The notes under the pieces: model-generated
The model's input: the letters and a program-made list of their open reading frames with translations, nothing else
What the model was told of the DNA's origin: nothing
Databases searched by the model: none
Made by a program: the position numbers and the translations under genes
Shown: piece after piece, positions 59,270-64,000 of the stretch
How positions within the stretch are numbered: position 1 is the first letter of the stretch
How the letters are laid out: every line of letters starts with the position of its first letter
From: Candidatus Zipacnadum vermilionense
Lineage (GTDB): Bacteria > Armatimonadota > Zipacnadia > Zipacnadales > Zipacnadaceae
Assembly: GCA_029821755.1 (NCBI GenBank)
Contig: JALGSV010000014.1
Coordinates: 28,548-92,547 of the forward strand
Reading direction: 5' to 3'
Length of the DNA stretch: 64,000 nt

Positions 59270-60576
59270 GTGACCTCCGCCCCCAACTCCCTCAGCCTCT
59301 CCCCGAACCCCGGGAACGACGTGGCGATGTATTCCGCGCCGTGGATCACCGTCTCCCCTGCCGCCAGCAGTGCCGCTATCGCCGCCATCATCGCGATCCG
59401 GTGGTCGGTGTGGCTGTCTATCTCCGCTGCGTGGAGGGGCGTGGGGCCGGTGATGACCAGCCCGTCCTCGGTGGCCTCGACCTCTCCGCCCAGAGCGCTC
59501 AGAGCGGTGGCGGTGGTGGTCAGGCGGTCACTCTCCTTGACCCGCAACTCCGCCGCCTCGCGGATGACTGTTTCCCCCTGTGCCTGTGTCGCCGCCAGGG
59601 CCAGCAGCGGCACCTCGTCGATCATCGCCGGAATCAACTTGCCGCCGACCTCAGCCGCCCGCAGCGGCGCCCGCGTGGCGGTGATCGTCCCCACTGGCTC
59701 GCCTGCGCTGTGGGTGACGTCGGTGAGCTTGAGGTCCGCGCCCATATGGCGCAGGGCTTCCAGCAAGCCGGTGCGGGTGGGGTTGAGCAGGACGTTGTCC
59801 ACCATCACCGCCGTCCCCGGCAGCAGGCACCCCGCCACCAGGAAGAACGCCGCGGACGAAAAGTCACCGGGCACGGTGATCTCCTGCCCGCGCAGCGTCG
59901 GCTCCCCCTGCAGACGCACGGTCAGGCCCTCGACCTCCACCTGCGCCCCACCGGCCTGCAGCATCCGCTCGGTATGGTCGCGGCTGCGGGCCGGCTCGGC
60001 GACGACCGTCTCGCCCGCCGCGTTGATCCCGGCCAGCAGGATCGCGGATTTCACCTGCGCGCTGGCGACCGGCGACTGGTAGTGAATCCCGCGCAGCCCG
60101 CCACCATGCACGGTCACCGGCGGCGTAGCCTGGGGTCCCCGGCACTCGACGAAGGCGCCCATTTGCATCAGGGGCTCCGCCACCCGCCCCATCGGCCGCC
60201 GCTCCAGCGACTCGTCGCCGGTGAGGGTGGCGGTGAAATCCTGCCCGGCAATGACCCCCATCAGCAGCCGCATCCCCGTCCCGGAGTTACCCAGGTACAA
60301 CGGGCAGCCGGGGGAGTGCAGGCCCTGCCGGCCGACGCCGGTGACGGTGACCATGGGGCCCTCCCCACCAGACTCGATCACGATCTCCACGCCCATCCGC
60401 CGCAGCGCCTCCGCCGTGTGCAGCACATCCTCCCCCTGCAGCAGTCCGCAGATGGTCGTCGTTCCCTCTGCCAGCGCCCCCAGGATTAGCGCCCGGTGGG
60501 AAATCGACTTGTCGCCGGGCACCGTCAGCCGCACGCGCTCCGGCGCCGGGCCGGGTTGTACGCGCAGGTCGCTCAT
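59266..60576 (-). CDS. aroA: 3-phosphoshikimate 1-carboxyvinyltransferase (EPSP synthase)
   Basis: Transfers enolpyruvate from PEP to shikimate 3-phosphate in the shikimate pathway. A 436-residue chain has the two-domain repeat. PGDKSISHRALILGALAEG, LYLGNSGTGMRLLMG (PEP-loop), DGDESLERRPMGR (as GDESLERRPM), QVKSAILLAG and IDSHTDHRIAMM mark the known substrate loops. It starts at ATG 60576 with GGAGGATTGCC upstream, overlapping the tyrA stop by four bases. A longer open frame to 60843 is rejected because it covers tyrA. Coupled translation in the operon is likely. Confidence 0.96.
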   Translation of the reverse strand: MSDLRVQPGPAPERVRLTVPGDKSISHRALILGALAEGTTTICGLLQGEDVLHTAEALRRMGVEIVIESGGEGPMVTVTGVGRQGLHSPGCPLYLGNSGTGMRLLMGVIAGQDFTATLTGDESLERRPMGRVAEPLMQMGAFVECRGPQATPPVTVHGGGLRGIHYQSPVASAQVKSAILLAGINAAGETVVAEPARSRDHTERMLQAGGAQVEVEGLTVRLQGEPTLRGQEITVPGDFSSAAFFLVAGCLLPGTAVMVDNVLLNPTRTGLLEALRHMGADLKLTDVTHSAGEPVGTITATRAPLRAAEVGGKLIPAMIDEVPLLALAATQAQGETVIREAAELRVKESDRLTTTATALSALGGEVEATEDGLVITGPTPLHAAEIDSHTDHRIAMMAAIAALLAAGETVIHGAEYIATSFPGFGERLRELGAEVT

Positions 60577-61469
60577 GCCTCGGCAATCCTCCGATGCGCC
60601 TCCCGGCCCCGGATCAGGTAGCCCCGCAGCGCCGCGCGGTCGCCGCTCTCGACGATCTCCAGCAGCTCGTCCAGTTCCGCCCGGAAGCCCCGCGCGGCCG
60701 TCGCCAAGTTCTCCGGATTGCTCAGGAAGATATCCGCCCAGACCTCTTCCGGACTGTCGGCGATGCGGGTGGTATCGCACCACGCCCCGCCGGTGAAGGC
60801 CGCCAGCGCTCCCGGCGCCTCGCCCCGCGCCACCGCCGTGCACAGCGCCCAGGCCAGCGCATGCGGCAGGTGCGAGGTCATCGCCACCATCTGGTCATGC
60901 AGCTCCGTCGCCACCACCACCGGCTCCGCGCCGATCCCGTGCACCAGCTCCAGCATCTTCTCCAGCGTCTCCGGCGCGGTCACCCAGGGGGTAGCGCCGG
61001 CTTCCAAGCCTGCGTCTCTCCAGGTCGTGGGGGTCAGGAAGTACGTCGCCCTCTGGAACAAGTCCGCCCGCGCCGCGGCTACCCCGGCCTGTTCCGACCC
61101 GGCCATGGGATGCCCCCCGAGGAAGGCCATCGACTCCGGCAGCGCCTCCGCTGCGGCCACGATCTGTACCTTGGTGCTCCCCGCGTCGGTGACCAGCGCC
61201 CCCGGCTTCAGGTGCGGCCCCAGCTCCCCCAGCGAGGACAGGATGGCGCCGATGGGCGTAGCTAGGTACACTAGGTCGGCTTCGCGCACCGCCTCGGCCG
61301 CGTCAGCAGTCACCCGGTCTGCCGCCCCACACTCCAGCGCCAGGGCGCGGGTGGTCTCCGACCGGGCCACGCCCGTGACCTCGCCGACCAGCCCCGCGCG
61401 CTTGGCTGCGAGGGCGAAAGAGCCGCCGATGAGGCCGATGCCAATTATGGTGGTGTGTGGGAAGAGCAT
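60573..61469 (-). CDS. tyrA: Prephenate dehydrogenase with in-frame palindrome insertion
   Basis: Converts prephenate to 4-hydroxyphenylpyruvate for tyrosine. A 298-residue chain has the dinucleotide fold GIGLIGGSFALAAKRAG, HPMAGSEQAGVAAA, ELHDQMVAMTSHLPHALAWA (catalytic His) and FTGGAWCDTTRIADS. Residues ~146-161 (TWRDAGLEAGATPW) are absent from the family as I know it. They are encoded by the GGCTTCCAAGCC palindrome at 60991-61014. The insertion falls in the surface link between the Rossmann and helical domains. ATG 61469 starts it; the ribosome site is weak. Confidence 0.94.
   Translation of the reverse strand: MLFPHTTIIGIGLIGGSFALAAKRAGLVGEVTGVARSETTRALALECGAADRVTADAAEAVREADLVYLATPIGAILSSLGELGPHLKPGALVTDAGSTKVQIVAAAEALPESMAFLGGHPMAGSEQAGVAAARADLFQRATYFLTPTTWRDAGLEAGATPWVTAPETLEKMLELVHGIGAEPVVVATELHDQMVAMTSHLPHALAWALCTAVARGEAPGALAAFTGGAWCDTTRIADSPEEVWADIFLSNPENLATAARGFRAELDELLEIVESGDRAALRGYLIRGREAHRRIAEA
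60991..61014. repeat. P4 palindrome inside tyrA
   Basis: GTAGCGCCGGCTTCCAAGCC, then TGCG. It matches the intergenic copy at 2123-2148 in 20 of its 21 core bases, including the GTAGCGC flank. On the minus strand it reads AGLEAGAT. Confidence 0.75.
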
Positions 61470-61498
61470 GATGGCAATGGTTACGCGCGACGCACGGT

Positions 61499-61524
61499 CG
61501 GGGCGGCAGTCTACTGCCGCCCGG
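61499..61524. repeat. Short palindrome P2
   Basis: CGGGGCGGCAGTCTACTGCC, then GCCCGG, a hairpin in the 96-base gap between tyrA and aroF. Confidence 0.58.
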
Positions 61525-61565
61525 AGGCGGTTGATGCTGTGGATGGACCGCCTTGCCCGGTGGGG

Positions 61566-62600
61566 CTATTCCGGTACCGCCAACTCCAGCCCCAGCGCCA
61601 GACACAGGTTCCTCACCTGGTCCATCAGCCCCAGCAGACGCTTCGGGGTCAGGGACTGCGGGCCATCCGACAGCGCCCGGTCCGGGTGCGGATGCATCTC
61701 GACCATCAGGCCGTCCGCCCCGCCGGCCAGCGCCGCCAGGGCCATGGGCGGCACCAGCTTGTGGTTGCCGGTGGCGTGCGAGGGATCGGCGATAATCGGC
61801 AGGTGGGTCTCCAGCTTCGCCGCCGCCATTCCGGCCAGGTCGAAGGTGAAGCGCGTCTCGGTCTCAAAGGTACGGATGCCGCGCTCGCACAGGATCACGT
61901 CCAGGTTCCCCGCCGCGGCCACGTACTCCGCCGCCCGCAGCCATTCCTGCACCGTCGCCGCAAAGCCGCGCTTGAGCACTACCGGCTTTTTCGCCGCCCC
62001 GACCTCGCGCAGCAGGTCGTAGTTCTGCATATTCCGCGCGCCCACCTGAATCCCATCCGCCACCGCCTCCACTGCCTCCACCTGCCGCACGTCCATGATC
62101 TCGGTGAGGAAGGGCAGTCCGGTGGCCTCGCGCGCCGCCGCCAGCATCTCCAGCCCCGCCTCACCCAGCCCCTGGAAGGCATAAGGGCTGGTGCGCGGCT
62201 TATAGGCCCCGCCCCGCAGTACTGCTGCCCCCGCGCGCTTGGCCGCGACCGCCGCCTCCAACATCTGCTTCTCGTTCTCCACCGCACACGGACCAGAGAT
62301 CACCGCCACATGCTTGCGCCCGAAGGGCACCCCACCGATCCGCACCACCGACGGCTCCACCGCATGTTCCTGGCTGACTAGCTTGTACGGCCGGAGGATG
62401 GGAACCACCCGGTCGACGCCGGGCAGCAGCATGAGCTGCTCAGCCAGCGCTTCTTTCTCTCCCTCGTGCGCACCGATGGCCCCGATCAGGGTCCGCTCAA
62501 CCCCCCGAGAGATATGGTGCTGGTAGCCGCGTTCGCCTAGCCGCGAGAGTACGTAGTCAATCTCTTCTTGCTTGGCGCCCGGCGCCATGACAATAATCAT
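61566..62600 (-). CDS. aroF: 3-deoxy-7-phosphoheptulonate synthase (DAHP synthase, AroA-I-beta type)
   Basis: First enzyme of the shikimate pathway, joining PEP and erythrose 4-phosphate. Its 344 residues begin with a ferredoxin-like regulatory region (IIVMAPGAKQEEIDYVLSRL), the usual feature of the AroQ-independent I-beta type. KDO8P/DAHP-synthase barrel motifs are HVAVISGPCAVENEKQMLE, LRGGAYKPRTSPYAFQG, QVGARNMQNYDLL and LMVEMHPHPDRALSD. It is feedback-regulated in many species through the N-terminal domain. A minus-strand hairpin with 9-base arms lies in its leader. The position between hisC and tyrA supports an aromatic operon. Confidence 0.94.
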   Translation of the reverse strand: MIIVMAPGAKQEEIDYVLSRLGERGYQHHISRGVERTLIGAIGAHEGEKEALAEQLMLLPGVDRVVPILRPYKLVSQEHAVEPSVVRIGGVPFGRKHVAVISGPCAVENEKQMLEAAVAAKRAGAAVLRGGAYKPRTSPYAFQGLGEAGLEMLAAAREATGLPFLTEIMDVRQVEAVEAVADGIQVGARNMQNYDLLREVGAAKKPVVLKRGFAATVQEWLRAAEYVAAAGNLDVILCERGIRTFETETRFTFDLAGMAAAKLETHLPIIADPSHATGNHKLVPPMALAALAGGADGLMVEMHPHPDRALSDGPQSLTPKRLLGLMDQVRNLCLALGLELAVPE

Positions 62601-62623
62601 AAACGGTCACTTACCTTTCGAAA

Positions 62624-62670
62624 GATAGTGGAAACGGATACGGCTACGGTCCGGGGCAGTCTCCACTATC
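62624..62670 (-). promoter_or_regulatory. Long-range inverted repeat in the aroF leader
   Basis: On the minus strand GATAGTGGA and TCCACTATC pair around about 29 bases (the loop holds CCCCGGACCG). It is followed by TTTCGAAAGG and then the aroF start. It may be an attenuator, but no leader peptide is visible. Confidence 0.35.
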
Positions 62671-62774
62671 CCGAGCCAGGAAGCCTCAGGTCAACGCCGA
62701 CCTCGAGCCGTGTGATGGGCGAGTATTGCGCGCCGACAAGCGCCAGGTCCCCTCCCCTACACCGGATGATCCAC

Positions 62775-63875
62775 TCAGCAGACCCCCAGCACTTCCTCCA
62801 ACTTCGCCACGAACGTCTGGTTCTGCTCCGGGGTCCCGACCGTCACTCGAATCCAGGTCGGCAGGCCGAAGATGTCCCCGGTTCGTACCGTCACCCCGCG
62901 CCGGATCAGGCCCTCGAAGCAGTCGCGGGAGTGTATGCCTACGTCCATGAAGATGAAGTTCGACTGGGTCGGTATGTACTCCAGGCCCAGGCGCTCGAAC
63001 TCCTGGTACAGGTACGCCTTGCCGTCCCAGACCATCTGGGCGCTGCGGCGGACCTGCTCGTCGTCGGCCAGGCTGGCGACCGCCGCTACCTGCGCCAGCG
63101 TGCTCACATTGAAGGGCTCACAGGCCTGCTTGAGGCCCCGCGTGAGCGCCGGCGGGGCGAAGCCGTACCCCACCCGCAGGCCGGCCAGCCCGTAGATCTT
63201 GCTGAAGGTCCGCAGCACGATCACCGACCGCCCCTGCCGGACGTACTCCAGCGACCGGGGAAACTCCGGGTTGTCCACGTACTCGTAGTACGCCTCGTCC
63301 AGCACCACCACCGCCGTCTCGGGCACGCCGGCCAGGAAGGCGTCGACCTCCCCTTGCTTGAAGATGGTGCCGGTCGGGTTGTACGGGTTGGACAGGAAGA
63401 CCAGCCGGGTCTTGTCGGTGCAGGCCGCCGCGATGCGCTCCAGGTCGTGCGCCAGATCCTTGTGCGGCACGGCGACCGCTGTGCAGCCCAGGTGCGCCGC
63501 GGTCAACGGATACAAGGCGAAGGGCGGGTCGCTGAAGACTACCTCGCTGTCCGGAGTCAGCAGCGCCAGGCCGGCCATGTGGATGATCTCATCCGACCCC
63601 CGCCCCACCACGATGGTCTCCGCCGGCATGTCGAACTTGGCCGAGAGCGCCAGTACCAGCTCGCGCCAGGTCGGGTCGGGGTACAGGTGGACGTCCGACG
63701 CGGCGGCACACATGGCCTCCACCGCCCGCGGCGAGGGCCCCAACGGGTTCTCGTTGGAGGCCAGCTTAACGATCTCCTCCAGCCCGTACTCCCGCTTGGC
63801 CTCCTCCGAGTCCTTGCCGGGCGAGTAGGGCACGATGCGTTTGATAGGTTCACGAATCAGGTCGGAAAGGTCCAA
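62775..63875 (-). CDS. hisC: Histidinol-phosphate/aromatic aminotransferase
   Basis: PLP-dependent class-I aminotransferase of 366 residues. LASNENPLGPSP opens the fold, and VGRGSDEIIHM, SNPYNPTG, LDEAYYEYV, RTFSKIYGLAGLRVGYG (Schiff-base Lys) and WIRVTVGTPEQN are present. These fit HisC, which in this operon setting (with aroF, tyrA and aroA) may double as the aromatic aminotransferase. GAAGGAG lies eight bases before TTG 63875, which decides the start; a GTG at 63917 has no ribosome site and would overlap the next gene. It is the first full gene of the operon in the window. Confidence 0.92.
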   Translation of the reverse strand: MDLSDLIREPIKRIVPYSPGKDSEEAKREYGLEEIVKLASNENPLGPSPRAVEAMCAAASDVHLYPDPTWRELVLALSAKFDMPAETIVVGRGSDEIIHMAGLALLTPDSEVVFSDPPFALYPLTAAHLGCTAVAVPHKDLAHDLERIAAACTDKTRLVFLSNPYNPTGTIFKQGEVDAFLAGVPETAVVVLDEAYYEYVDNPEFPRSLEYVRQGRSVIVLRTFSKIYGLAGLRVGYGFAPPALTRGLKQACEPFNVSTLAQVAAVASLADDEQVRRSAQMVWDGKAYLYQEFERLGLEYIPTQSNFIFMDVGIHSRDCFEGLIRRGVTVRTGDIFGLPTWIRVTVGTPEQNQTFVAKLEEVLGVC

Positions 63876-63913
63876 GAGAATTGCTCCTTCGGTTCCGGTC
63901 CGCGTGGCGCGGG

Positions 63914-64000
63914 TCACCTCCGCCCGTGCTTCCTCCCGTATTCATACGCCAGCCGCAGATTCTCCGCCGTCGCCCCCAGCGGCACATACCCCACCAGGTT
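63914..64000 (-). CDS. Partial gene at the window edge (C-terminus only)
   Basis: The last 28 codons of a minus-strand gene end at TGA 63914-63916. They read NLVGYVPLGATAENLRLAYE, then YGRKHGRR. Only 38 bases separate its stop from the hisC start, so it likely leads the same operon. I cannot name the family from this fragment. Confidence 0.55.
   Translation of the reverse strand, partial: NLVGYVPLGATAENLRLAYEYGRKHGRR

Noticed and set aside
60577..60843. N-terminal extension of aroA
   Set aside because: It would cover tyrA in another frame; the ATG at 60576 has a ribosome site and matches EPSP synthase length.
63876..63917. GTG start of hisC at 63917
   Set aside because: It overlaps the stop codon of the preceding gene and has no ribosome site; GAAGGAG is placed for TTG 63875.

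Overview
The window is high-GC bacterial DNA, densely coded, and best fits Armatimonadota or a close relative. The clearest clue is the orphan prepilin-like protein at 5396-6061: a FTLIELL prepilin leader, a [12 protein letters not shown] helix, a CLSNMKQI segment, and a C-terminal [12 protein letters not shown] motif, a combination I associate with that phylum. Many sugar-active TIM barrels, lyase-like exoproteins and short GC-rich palindromes also fit. This placement is inference. I saw no rRNA, tRNA, CRISPR array, insertion sequence or phage genes.

Layout. 0-6 kb: a pilus/secretion ATPase, an HNH nuclease with an SRA/YDG-like N-terminus, a cation-efflux gene behind a promoter, structured leader and perfect intrinsic terminator, an M20-type peptidase and the prepilin. 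6-20.7 kb: carbohydrate block with a TIM-barrel glycosidase, two ~1,170-residue secreted heparinase/alginate-lyase-like paralogues, a secreted alpha/beta-hydrolase esterase, an SGNH hydrolase and a GH20/GH67-like protein. 20.7-28.9 kb: sugar-acid/sugar-phosphate cluster with a NeuB-TIM fusion, a UroD-family protein, two phosphohexomutase paralogues (one lacking the catalytic serine) separated by a DUF559 nuclease in a palindrome array, and a GHMP kinase. 29-31 kb: a GlnR-like regulator with a pseudo-receiver, then glnA. 31-34.4 kb: GT39-type glycosyltransferase and FAD oxidoreductase. 34.8-41.3 kb: xylose-isomerase-like barrels, CBM9-like and copper-amine-oxidase-stalk exported proteins, histone-deacetylase-like enzyme, TrkA-C membrane protein and a sigma-region-4-like regulator. 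41.6-50.8 kb: PAS histidine kinase, mutS2, SIMPL protein, a pentapeptide-repeat/pore-like membrane protein, a double KaiC ATPase with a small winged-helix partner, and ppnP. 50.8-57.9 kb: a GH36-like protein, a cysteine-rich protein with an unusual start, a fused E1 alpha-beta dehydrogenase and a polysaccharide deacetylase. 57.9-64 kb: a tight minus-strand operon hisC-aroF-tyrA-aroA-cmk-plsC for aromatic amino acids, nucleotide and lipid synthesis, with a truncated gene at the right edge.

The most unusual feature is several families of short palindromes. They lie between genes and also interrupt coding frames without breaking them: in the MutS2 ATPase domain, twice in the GT39 protein, and in prephenate dehydrogenase. 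A 32-bp palindrome is identical in mutS2 and the GT39 gene, read in opposite orientations. One palindrome family flanks and partly encodes the tail of the DUF559 nuclease, suggesting a candidate repeat/nuclease partnership. Other notable signals are the cation-efflux leader, the serine-less mutase paralogue, and the zinc-finger/pentapeptide/pore protein.
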